A stretch of 44,174 bases of DNA from Bacteroidales bacterium. Lineage in GTDB: Bacteria > Bacteroidota > Bacteroidia > Bacteroidales > P3. The notes beneath the pieces were generated by a model. The model ran no database searches, was not told the DNA's origin, and saw only the letters and a list, made by a program, of their open reading frames with translations. Position numbers and translations under genes: made by a program. Of the stretch, positions 8,149-15,041 are shown piece by piece. The stretch spans positions 1 to 44,174 of the forward strand of contig JAFXAD010000030.1 in assembly GCA_017522065.1 (NCBI GenBank), given 5' to 3'. Within the stretch, counting starts at the first letter, position 1. The number at the start of each line of letters is the position of its first letter.

Positions 8149-8269
8149 GTAGGATTAGTGAATGGTGAATAGTGACCTGTGACCAGTGGCCAGTATACGA
8201 TTTGTCCCTTTAACTTCCCTTAATTTCCTTTAACGTCCCTTAATTCCCCCAATCTCAACTTCCAACTTT

Positions 8270-9067
8270 TCAGAAGGTGCTGATGCTCTCTTTTATGGCG
8301 GTGCGCATTGGCTCTGTCAGGTCGGGGAAGAAGGTGAGGCCGGTGATGCGTTCCACCTCGCGGATGGTGTTGGTATAAAGGTCTTTTTTCTTTGTACCCT
8401 CGTTGTTGCGGCAGATGAAGCCTATGCCTTTGGGGTTGTTCTCGTCCAGACAGACAATAACTTTGAAGAAGGCTTCGGGCACCGGAATGTTGTGTTGGCC
8501 TATGGTGTCATGCTCTTGGTTGAGGAACAGAGGTCCGCAGACGATGTAAATCTCGCCGTATTTGCGAGCCCATTCGCGGCAGTCCATCTCAATCTGGTTC
8601 CAGATGCCGCTGTTCAGTGTCTTGTTTTGCGGGCATGCGTTGGTCATCAGGAAGGTCTCGTACATGGCTGTGCTGTCCCACTTGTTGTCACCGGCAGGAC
8701 ACATGTGTCCGCGATCCCAGCAGGTGCCACGATAGTCCTGATAGTAGGCTCGCGGCTGCGGCACCTCTTTGTCGTCGTGCCATCCCGTCACGGGTCGTGG
8801 TACGGGACCGTCGGTATGGTCGGCAGTGAGACGCCATGCCACCCAATTGGGCTGACGGGTATCTTTGTTGTAGGAAACGACGTAAGATTTGCGCGTCAGT
8901 ATCTGCTCCTCGCGGTCGGTGAGGGGAGAGGGTAGGGGCAGGTCGCATGTCCAGCACTGGGGGTCGGCCTGTTGCACAAATGTGGTTGTCTGCGTGTTGG
9001 CTTGTCGGCACGATGCGGTCGAAAAAAGCAGCAACAGGAGGACGGGTATTATGTGTATGTGTCTCAT
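8270..9067 (-). CDS. DNA/RNA non-specific endonuclease (NUC1 family) lipoprotein
   Basis: A 265-residue exported nuclease of the beta-beta-alpha metal (NUC1, Serratia nuclease-like) superfamily. The N-terminus has a hydrophobic signal peptide with a lipobox-like TASC near residue 20, so it may be membrane anchored. The family signature appears as WDRGHMCPAGD, with general-base His121, and the metal-binding Asn lies in the following NKTLNSGIWNQIE segment. Members cleave DNA and RNA outside the cytoplasm for nutrient use or defence. It begins 23 bp after the hotdog thioesterase gene on the same strand, so the two are probably co-transcribed, although no functional link is obvious. Confidence 0.9.
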   Translation of the reverse strand: MRHIHIIPVLLLLLFSTASCRQANTQTTTFVQQADPQCWTCDLPLPSPLTDREEQILTRKSYVVSYNKDTRQPNWVAWRLTADHTDGPVPRPVTGWHDDKEVPQPRAYYQDYRGTCWDRGHMCPAGDNKWDSTAMYETFLMTNACPQNKTLNSGIWNQIEMDCREWARKYGEIYIVCGPLFLNQEHDTIGQHNIPVPEAFFKVIVCLDENNPKGIGFICRNNEGTKKKDLYTNTIREVERITGLTFFPDLTEPMRTAIKESISTF

Positions 9068-9090
9068 ATTCTATTATGGATTATTGATAT

Positions 9091-9507
9091 TTACTCCTTC
9101 GCTGAAAGCGATGGGCTCTTTTTTGCGTCGGTTTTTTGTTGGAATTTGTCGGTGTCAATGACAAAGCGTTCGTGGGTGCCTTCGCCAATTAGCCCACATT
9201 CGTCGTAGGCGCGGACGCTGAACACTATGCGACGTCTGTCGACCTCAACGACTTCGCTGTCGCACCATACCTTCATGCCTACAGGGGTGGCCGAGATGTG
9301 CGTGACGTCGATGCGTGTACCCACGGTGCCTTGTCCGGGCTCGAGTTGTGGGATAACGCTTTCATTACATGTGCGTTCGATGAGGGCTATCATCATCGGT
9401 GTGGCAAAAACCTTGACGAGTCCGCTGCCGATGCGGTCGGCGCAAATGTCGTCGCTGACGGTCTGCTCGAGGTGTCCTTTTGTTCCTTTTTGTATCATGT
9501 TTTTCAT
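9091..9507 (-). CDS. Hotdog-fold thioesterase (FlK-like)
   Basis: A 138-residue cytoplasmic protein resembling the fluoroacetyl-CoA thioesterase-like hotdog family. Visible family segments include the N-terminal FATPMMIALIERTC helix, GTVGTRIDVTHISATPVGM in the central sheet and the C-terminal GEGTHERFVID. The length is typical for a single hotdog domain. The real substrate in gut-type Bacteroidales is unknown; general acyl-CoA hydrolysis is the safest reading. It is the first gene of a two-gene minus-strand unit with the NUC1 nuclease. Its upstream region carries a degenerate copy of the intergenic repeat family, with a TATATTTG box at 9675-9668. Confidence 0.85.
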   Translation of the reverse strand: MKNMIQKGTKGHLEQTVSDDICADRIGSGLVKVFATPMMIALIERTCNESVIPQLEPGQGTVGTRIDVTHISATPVGMKVWCDSEVVEVDRRRIVFSVRAYDECGLIGEGTHERFVIDTDKFQQKTDAKKSPSLSAKE

Positions 9508-9594
9508 AACGCGAAGTGGTTTTATTTATTGCGTGTGGTAAGACTGGTTCAATGCAATAATATTGAAAATAACGCTTTTGTCAGTAACTAAACA

Positions 9595-9690
9595 GCAATT
9601 ATCATCAAATGTCTTTTTTCTTTTAACAGCAATTATCAGCAATTGAACGGCAAATAACCATAAATGTCAAATATAGTTGACTAATTGATT
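9595..9690 (-). repeat. Diverged copy of the 200-bp intergenic repeat family
   Basis: On the minus strand this reads ATTTGACATTTATGGT, identical over 16 bases to the repeat unit at 36547, then 11-bp micro-repeats (TTATTTGCCGT, TCAATTGCTGA, TAATTGCTGTT) and an A-rich end. The order matches the units at 36-40 kb, where the equivalent word is TAATTCCTG. The remaining 9508-9792 gap holds the OMP terminator and otherwise nothing recognisable. Confidence 0.6.
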
Positions 9691-9733
9691 ATCATGATTT
9701 CGTTCATTGTCGTTGTGTAATAGTGGAATAAGA

Positions 9734-9768
9734 AAGCGGCGGTGCAGGTATTGCATCGCCGCTTATGG
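9734..9768 (-). terminator. Hairpin after the outer-membrane protein gene
   Basis: AAGCGGCG and CGCCGCTT form the base of a long stem with inner TGCA pairing across a short loop. It sits about 25 bp beyond the stop codon of the minus-strand gene ending at 9793. The U tract is weak (TTTCTTATT). Confidence 0.6.
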
Positions 9769-9792
9769 TTTATGTGTTAATAAAGTCGTTGT

Positions 9793-10440
9793 TTACAAGG
9801 CATAGCCGACACCGACGAAGAAGCCTGCGGCTTTGCGTGTGGTGTTGTCGGCGGTGCTGAGGTTGAGCAGGCCAAGGTTGTAGCCGCCATAGACGCGGAA
9901 TTGGTTGAACGAGATGCATGCGCCTGCAGTGGCACCAAGGTCGAAGCGAGAGTTGTTGCTGCCATCGTCGTACCAGTCGTCCTCGCCGTCGGTGCCAAGG
10001 TTGAGAGCCCCAAGTACATTTGCGTTACCGCTCCAAGTGGTTTTGCCTATAAGAGCGAAGCTGATTGTGGGACCTGCGAAGAGGGTGAGGCGGGCACTGC
10101 CGAGGTTGAAGCCATAGTTGAGCAGCACAGGGACGTCGACCAGCAGATGCTTGTAGCTGGCTGTGGCTTTTGCCGAACCGAGCAGGCCGAGGTCAACGGT
10201 GGTCTCTGAACTTGCAAAGCCGTAGCGCCCTTGCAGTCCTACCGACAGGGCGAGGTCGCCGCTGAGCTGGATGTTCTGGTTTATTCCGACAGCTACACCA
10301 TCGAGTCTGATGGTGTCGTGCCAGTTGCCGTTAGAGGAGGTGATGGTTTGAGGCGTGTAGCCGATGTTTAAGCCTGTTTGGGCGTTAGCGGTGGCGAGCA
10401 TTGCAACGGCCACTGCAAAGATTGTGAGTGCTTTTTTCAT
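9793..10440 (-). CDS. Small outer-membrane beta-barrel (porin-like) protein
   Basis: A 215-residue protein. The ATG at 10440 is preferred over one 99 bp upstream because it opens a clear signal peptide (MKKALTIFAVAVAMLATANA, cleaved before QTG). The mature part has the alternating pattern, glycines and aromatic residues of an eight-stranded or similar barrel, for example LALSVGLQGRYGF and RVYGGYNLGLLNLS, and ends in FVGVGYAL. A short acidic loop (DGEDDWYDDG) is probably exposed. It belongs to the broad outer membrane beta-barrel group of Bacteroidota; the ligand is unknown. It stands alone, with its own promoter 160 bp upstream and a hairpin downstream. Confidence 0.82.
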   Translation of the reverse strand: MKKALTIFAVAVAMLATANAQTGLNIGYTPQTITSSNGNWHDTIRLDGVAVGINQNIQLSGDLALSVGLQGRYGFASSETTVDLGLLGSAKATASYKHLLVDVPVLLNYGFNLGSARLTLFAGPTISFALIGKTTWSGNANVLGALNLGTDGEDDWYDDGSNNSRFDLGATAGACISFNQFRVYGGYNLGLLNLSTADNTTRKAAGFFVGVGYAL

Positions 10441-10601
10441 CTGTTTAGAGTTTTTATTATTTGACAAAATGTTTCTTGCTTGTTTCTTTGACGTTATCAT
10501 TGTGAATTGTGGCACGAATGCGCTCGTTTCACAAGCCATGAGTCACTGATTAAACTGGATATTAATATCTTCTGCATTTATGATTTTCCTTTTTCAGGAT
10601 G

Positions 10602-10632
10602 CAAAAATAGCCCCTTTGTCGTTATTGGCAAA
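10602..10632 (-). promoter_or_regulatory. Promoter of the small outer-membrane protein gene
   Basis: On the minus strand TTTG (10632-10629), 19 bp, then TATTTTTG (10609-10602) is an exact match to the Bacteroidota consensus. The start of transcription near 10596 gives a leader of roughly 155 nt before the ATG at 10440. Confidence 0.75.
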
Positions 10633-10670
10633 GGAACTATGGTGATTTGCGACGGATAAGGGTCAACGTA

Positions 10671-11195
10671 TCATACCATCCGCGCAGTAGCCTCGCGGAC
10701 GATGGCGGCCATCTTGGCTGGCGGTTGGTCGAAGTCGCGGATGATCCATTCGCGCAGCACGCCGTAGAGCGAGAAGGCGAACATTGCCGCGTGGTAGGCT
10801 TGCACTGGGTTGTCGGTGCTGTGGTCGTGCATCGTTACTGTGAACGATGCGCAGAGGTCGTCCATCAACCCGCGGCGGTAGAGCAGGCGCGTAGTATCGC
10901 GGATCTCATAATTATATTGGAAGAAAGCTTCTGCTTGCTCGATGCGGAAATCGTTAGGAGCAGGTACGCCGTGCTGTTGGCAGTAATTTTGCCATAGACG
11001 AACCATATAGTAGGTCGCTGCCTCGTGTTTGGAACGGAAGGCGCGAAACCACGAGGCGCGGTGATAGCCACTGGTGTCGCAAATTTGCTTCACCTGTATC
11101 TTGTCGATTGGGTACTGCTCGAGCAGTCTCATCATGGCACCAGCCATACAGTCGCGCAAAAATTCGGAGGGTTGGGGCTGTTTTTTTGTGTGCAT
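10671..11195 (-). CDS. TetR/AcrR family transcriptional regulator
   Basis: A 174-residue regulator. The N-terminal 55 or so residues form a TetR-type helix-turn-helix: MMRLLEQYPIDKIQVKQIC, then DTSGYHRASWFRAFRSKHE. The C-terminal part is helical and would bind a ligand and form a dimer. The usual Thr/Ser-Tyr pattern of the recognition helix is altered (GYHRASWFRAF), as in the shorter DhaS-like TetR members. No target operon is adjacent: the next gene on the same strand is the barrel protein, which has its own promoter. A near-palindrome just upstream (11204-11216) could be an autoregulatory operator. Confidence 0.82.
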   Translation of the reverse strand: MHTKKQPQPSEFLRDCMAGAMMRLLEQYPIDKIQVKQICDTSGYHRASWFRAFRSKHEAATYYMVRLWQNYCQQHGVPAPNDFRIEQAEAFFQYNYEIRDTTRLLYRRGLMDDLCASFTVTMHDHSTDNPVQAYHAAMFAFSLYGVLREWIIRDFDQPPAKMAAIVREATARMV

Positions 11196-11203
11196 AGTAT
11201 TAT

Positions 11204-11216
11204 CTATCGTACGTAG
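11204..11216. promoter_or_regulatory. Possible TetR operator
   Basis: CTATCGTACGTAG is the perfect palindrome CTACGTACGTAG-like core with one inserted T and one change (CTA, CGTACG, TAG). It lies 9 bp upstream of the TetR start codon, a position suited to autorepression. This is inferred from symmetry and position only. Confidence 0.3.
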
Positions 11217-11291
11217 TTGATAATATAACAGATTAACGTTATTTTCATTTGGTTTATTGTATGTGTGTCGGTAATTCTACGTATATATATA

Positions 11292-11326
11292 AAAAAAACG
11301 CTCCTACTTCTTTGGAGCGCTTTTTT
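11292..11326 (-). terminator. Rho-independent terminator after floA
   Basis: CGCTCC and GGAGCG form the stem around a 9-nt loop (TACTTCTTT), with A and T runs on either side. On the minus strand it is followed by GTTTTTTTT, ending the porU-to-floA minus-strand cluster. Confidence 0.85.
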
Positions 11327-11343
11327 ATGTGTTGTGAATGTCG

Positions 11344-12327
11344 CTATTCGTTGCCTTTGGGCTCTTTCACCGTGACGGGTTTGGATATCGACTCGCGCAT
11401 ATCGGTGTCGGCCTGGATGTTTTTCATTCGGTAGTAGTCCATAATGCCGAGGTTGCCGTTGCGGAAGGCTTCGGCCATAGCCAGTGGCACTTCGGCTTCG
11501 GCCTGAATGACCTTGGCGCGGGCTTCCTGAGCCTTGGCTTTCATCTCTTGCTCCTGAGCCACAGCCATTGCGCGACGCTCTTCGGCCTTGGCCTGTGCGA
11601 TGTTCTTGTCGGCATTGGCCTGGTCCATCTGCAGTTGGGCGCCGATGTTCTTTCCGACGTCGATGTCGGCGATGTCGATGGAGAGGATTTCGAAGGCTGT
11701 GCCGCTATCCAAACCTTTGGTGAGGACGAGCTTGGAGATGCTGTCAGGATTTTCGAGCACTTGCTTGTGGCTCTGTGCCGAGCCGATGGAGGTGACGATA
11801 CCTTCGCCAACACGGGCAAGGATTGTCTCTTCGCCGGCGCCTCCGACGAGCTGTTTGATGTTGGTGCGCACGGTGACGCGAGCCTTGGCAATCAGCTGGA
11901 TACCGTCTTTGGCAACAGCGGCGACGGGCGGTGTGTCGATGACCTTGGGGTTGACTGAAGTCTGGACGGCGTTGAGCACGTCGCGTCCAGCGAGGTCGAT
12001 GGCTGTACAGGTTTTGAAATCAAGGTTCATGTTGGCTTTGTCGGCCGAAATGAGTGCCTTGACGACGCTGTTGACACGTCCGCCAGCCAGATAGTGGGCC
12101 TCGAGCTCGTTCTGCGACACTTTCAGTCCGGCCTTGGCAGCAGAGACCATATTGTTGACAATCACTGCTGGAGGTACCTTACGGAAACGCATGAATATGA
12201 GCTGGATGAGCGATGTGTGTACGCCCGAGATAAGGGCCTGGAACCAGATTCCGATGGGTACAAGCCACAGGAAGAGTATCAGAAAAACGATACATGCAAA
12301 GATGATGATTAATGTCATGGGATCCAT
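11344..12327 (-). CDS. floA: Flotillin-like protein FloA (SPFH family)
   Basis: A 327-residue membrane-associated scaffold protein. A hydrophobic N-terminal hairpin (residues 4-40, [17 protein letters not shown]) anchors it. An SPFH domain follows (about 45-220, including [17 protein letters not shown]), then a long Ala/Glu-rich coiled coil ([20 protein letters not shown]) and a short tail. This is the complete architecture of bacterial FloA/YqfA, which organises membrane microdomains. It lies 47 bp downstream of the NfeD gene, its standard partner, on the same strand, and ends at a strong terminator. Confidence 0.95.
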   Translation of the reverse strand: MDPMTLIIIFACIVFLILFLWLVPIGIWFQALISGVHTSLIQLIFMRFRKVPPAVIVNNMVSAAKAGLKVSQNELEAHYLAGGRVNSVVKALISADKANMNLDFKTCTAIDLAGRDVLNAVQTSVNPKVIDTPPVAAVAKDGIQLIAKARVTVRTNIKQLVGGAGEETILARVGEGIVTSIGSAQSHKQVLENPDSISKLVLTKGLDSGTAFEILSIDIADIDVGKNIGAQLQMDQANADKNIAQAKAEERRAMAVAQEQEMKAKAQEARAKVIQAEAEVPLAMAEAFRNGNLGIMDYYRMKNIQADTDMRESISKPVTVKEPKGNE

Positions 12328-12374
12328 AGTTGTTATTTTTAAAGTTTATAGTTTCGGTTTAAAAGTTGGGCTCT

Positions 12375-12836
12375 TTATAACTTTGGTCGTACAATGATTT
12401 TGTACCCTTGTATTTCAATGACTTCGATTGGTTTGTTTTCGTCAATGAACGGGCCGTCGCTATGCACTTCGACAATATCGTTGCCGATTTGGGCCTTGCC
12501 TGCCGGTGCAAGTCGGGAGAGGGTCGTTCCGCAGTCGCCGATTTTGATAGTGCTGTCTATCTGATTCACCTTGCTGTCGCTCTCCTCTTTTAGGCTGAAG
12601 CGTTTCCATGTGCCGCTTTTCATAAGCAACACAAGCATTAAGATGCCAACAACAATACTGCAAATCAGTGTGATGTTGCCTGCTGTGGCTCCGTGGCTGG
12701 TGTAGGTTTGCCATATTCCGACAGCAACCATGATGCCGCCGAAAATTCCGCATATGCCTCCTGGCAGTGCTACGATTTCGAGTGCCACGAGTGCCAAACC
12801 GACAAGGACGATGATGATTATGATTGGCCAGGACAT
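12375..12836 (-). CDS. NfeD-like membrane protein
   Basis: A 153-residue protein with three or so hydrophobic helices (IIIIIVLVGLALVALEIVALPGG, the ICGIFGGIMVAVGIW region and ITLICSIVVGILMLVLL) and a C-terminal OB-fold-like domain of about 70 residues (GTTLSRLAPAGKAQIGNDIVEV). This is the short NfeD form without the ClpP-like protease domain. NfeD proteins pair with SPFH proteins such as FloA in membrane quality control, and floA is the next gene. The LEIVALPGG motif at the end of helix one is typical of the family. Confidence 0.93.
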   Translation of the reverse strand: MSWPIIIIIVLVGLALVALEIVALPGGICGIFGGIMVAVGIWQTYTSHGATAGNITLICSIVVGILMLVLLMKSGTWKRFSLKEESDSKVNQIDSTIKIGDCGTTLSRLAPAGKAQIGNDIVEVHSDGPFIDENKPIEVIEIQGYKIIVRPKL

Positions 12837-12891
12837 TGATGTTTTTTTTAAATTATTATGGATGTCTTGTGTTGAAAATCAGAATGGACGA

Positions 12892-13191
12892 CTATTGTAT
12901 TATTTCGGAGGTCAGTTGCTTGTTGAGCAGTGCGGTGTGCATGGGGAGCAGCTCCTCGTAGCCGCCTGTCTTTACGATGCATTTGCCGGTATAATGGATC
13001 ATGATGGTGCATTGCTCGGCCTGTTCATATGTATGGCGACAAATGTCGACGAGAGCCTTTATGACATAGTCGAATGTGTGGTAGTCATCGTTGTGGACAA
13101 TGAGTTTGCATCCGCTGTCGTCGAGCAGGTCAACGTCTTGTTCTTCTTGTTGCTTGTATTGGTTGTCGTCTTTCATCGATATTAATTTCAT
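12892..13191 (-). CDS. clpS: ATP-dependent Clp protease adaptor ClpS
   Basis: A 99-residue cytoplasmic adaptor. After a charged, disordered N-terminus comes the ClpS core: LIVHNDDYHTFDYVIKALVD, with the conserved NDD that reads N-terminal residues, then CTIMIHYTGKCIVKTGGYEE. ClpS hands N-degron substrates to ClpA or ClpC with ClpP. An in-frame ATG five codons later (13176) is an equally good start. It sits between ispF (51 bp) and nfeD (55 bp), probably in the same minus-strand transcription unit. Confidence 0.9.
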   Translation of the reverse strand: MKLISMKDDNQYKQQEEQDVDLLDDSGCKLIVHNDDYHTFDYVIKALVDICRHTYEQAEQCTIMIHYTGKCIVKTGGYEELLPMHTALLNKQLTSEIIQ

Positions 13192-13242
13192 TAACCGTTT
13201 TCTTGCCTTTGGGCTTTGTTTGCTTAGGCATTACGAAAACGT

Positions 13243-13728
13243 TCAATCGTCGTTTTTTGTTATGAGCACGTTGGCTATGGCTGAGATTCCTTCTTCGCGT
13301 CCCTCGAATCCAAGGTGTTCGGTCGTGGTGGCTTTGACTGACACTTTGTCGATGGCTATGCCCATGGTAGCTGCGAGGGTCTCTCTCATGGCGGGTATAA
13401 ACGGTGCGACTTTGGGCTTCTGCATGCATAGTATCGAGTCGATGTTGCCTATGCTGTAGCCGTTGTCTTTGAGGAGCATGCAAACGTTGGCAAGCAGAAT
13501 CTTGCTGTCGATACCCTTGTAGGCGGGGTCGCTGTCGGGGAAGTGTTTGCCGATATCACCCAGAGCGGCGGCACCAAGCAGTGCGTCGCAGATGGCGTGG
13601 ATCAGCACATCGGCGTCGGAATGGCCTAACAGCCCTTTCGTGTGGGGAACCTGTACTCCTCCCAGCCACAGCGGGAGTCCGTCGCGGAGCTGGTGTACAT
13701 CATATCCTATTCCGGTGCGTATGGTCAT
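13243..13728 (-). CDS. ispF: 2-C-methyl-D-erythritol 2,4-cyclodiphosphate synthase IspF
   Basis: A 161-residue enzyme of the MEP isoprenoid pathway; it converts CDP-methylerythritol 2-phosphate to the 2,4-cyclodiphosphate with loss of CMP. Family motifs are complete: the metal site GYDVHQL (Asp, His), GHSDADVLIHA and GDIGKHFPD, and ATTTEHLGFEGREEGI near the C-terminus. The length is normal. The start ATG overlaps the porV stop codon (TAATG at 13730-13726), so translation is probably coupled to the secretion gene. Confidence 0.97.
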   Translation of the reverse strand: MTIRTGIGYDVHQLRDGLPLWLGGVQVPHTKGLLGHSDADVLIHAICDALLGAAALGDIGKHFPDSDPAYKGIDSKILLANVCMLLKDNGYSIGNIDSILCMQKPKVAPFIPAMRETLAATMGIAIDKVSVKATTTEHLGFEGREEGISAIANVLITKNDD

Positions 13729-14918
13729 TATTTTTTGTTTTTGTCGATGTTGTATGTCAGAGAGACACGCAGGGTGTTGGCCAGCGGGTTGTTGCTGAAA
13801 TTGGAGGTGGGGACAAGGTACGAGAAGTCGAACTCGAGGCGTTTGGCACGGAAGCCGACGCCAAGGGTGAGGTACTGGCGTGCACCTTTGGTCTTGTGCT
13901 CGTAGAAATAGCCGAGGCGGGCGGCAAAGGCATTCGAGTACCAGTATTCGGCACCGAGCGAGAGGCTGATTTCGCGCAGCTCTTCGCCAAATCCGCCGGG
14001 GGCATCGTAGAACGACTGCAACGCACCCATTACAGAACTGGTCTGGTTATAGTCGGTCAGATTGTCGTAAAGTCCGCTCCATGTGGAGTCGCTGCTGTTC
14101 CAGAGTGGAGGTGTCGGGACCAGCAGTTTGTTTAAGTCAAGCAATACGTTGATTTTGTTGTATTCGTCGACTTCGTATGTGTAGCGACCTCCGATTCGGA
14201 GATTGGCAGGCAGGAATTCGTTTTCGGTATCGTCGTCCGAGTATGACAGTTTTGAACCCAAGTTACTAATTGTTAGTGCTCCGGCAACTTGCTGGTTCTT
14301 GTCTATGTCTTGTTGGTAGTAGAGTCCTACGTCGGCGGCCAGTCCGTTGGCCGGTTTGGTAGTCATCTGCTCCACCTCAAGTCCTTGCGTGAGGTCGTCG
14401 TGGATGAAGCGTGCTGTGGCTCCGAGGGCCATGTAGTCAGAGAGTTTCATGGAGTAGGTGACATCGATGGCGAACTCGTTGGGGCGGAACTCACCACGCA
14501 GATTGCCTTGGTCGTCGGTGTGATCGATTTTGCCGAGGGTGAAATAGGTAAGTGATGCTCCTACGGTGCTGCGTTTGTTTATGCGCTTGTATGCGCCGAG
14601 GTAGAGGAAGTTCATCTCCGAGTCGAGTTTGCGCAGCCAGGGGGTGTAGGTGGTGCTGATGCTCATGTCCATGGGCGCGAAGGCAAGCTTGGCGTTGTTC
14701 CAGTGAGCAGAGTAGGCATTGGGCTCGTAGGCTGCACCAGCATCGCCGAGAGCACCGGAAATGGCATCGGGAGCGATTTGCAGAATTGGTATACCGGTGT
14801 GGATATAATTGTTGCTCTGTCCGGTAGCAACGTTGTTGTTGTATTGTGCCATTGCATTGCCTGTAAAGGCGAAGACAGATGTGAAAAGGATGACTCTTCT
14901 TAAAGTGGTTTTATTCAT
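13728..14918 (-). CDS. porV: Type IX secretion outer-membrane shuttle protein PorV (LptO)
   Basis: A 396-residue outer-membrane barrel with a signal peptide (to about residue 24, NAMA-QYN). The PorV N-terminal signature is clear: TGIPILQIAPDAISGALGDA and ANAYSAHWNNAKLAFA-like sequence, followed by FadL-type barrel strands. PorV collects T9SS cargo from the SprA translocon and passes it to the PorU sortase for attachment to the surface. It lies downstream of porU on the same strand (123-bp gap), the usual order in this phylum, and overlaps ispF by one base. Confidence 0.94.
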   Translation of the reverse strand: MNKTTLRRVILFTSVFAFTGNAMAQYNNNVATGQSNNYIHTGIPILQIAPDAISGALGDAGAAYEPNAYSAHWNNAKLAFAPMDMSISTTYTPWLRKLDSEMNFLYLGAYKRINKRSTVGASLTYFTLGKIDHTDDQGNLRGEFRPNEFAIDVTYSMKLSDYMALGATARFIHDDLTQGLEVEQMTTKPANGLAADVGLYYQQDIDKNQQVAGALTISNLGSKLSYSDDDTENEFLPANLRIGGRYTYEVDEYNKINVLLDLNKLLVPTPPLWNSSDSTWSGLYDNLTDYNQTSSVMGALQSFYDAPGGFGEELREISLSLGAEYWYSNAFAARLGYFYEHKTKGARQYLTLGVGFRAKRLEFDFSYLVPTSNFSNNPLANTLRVSLTYNIDKNKK

Positions 14919-15041
14919 GTGTTGATTAATAAATGTCTCCTTTTAACGGAGCTCTTCATTATTTATTGTGTGATGTGAATAAAAAGGCGATGAGGATTTT
15001 TTGTGCACTGTTGCGGGCTGTCGCATAATGCTCTTTAATGG

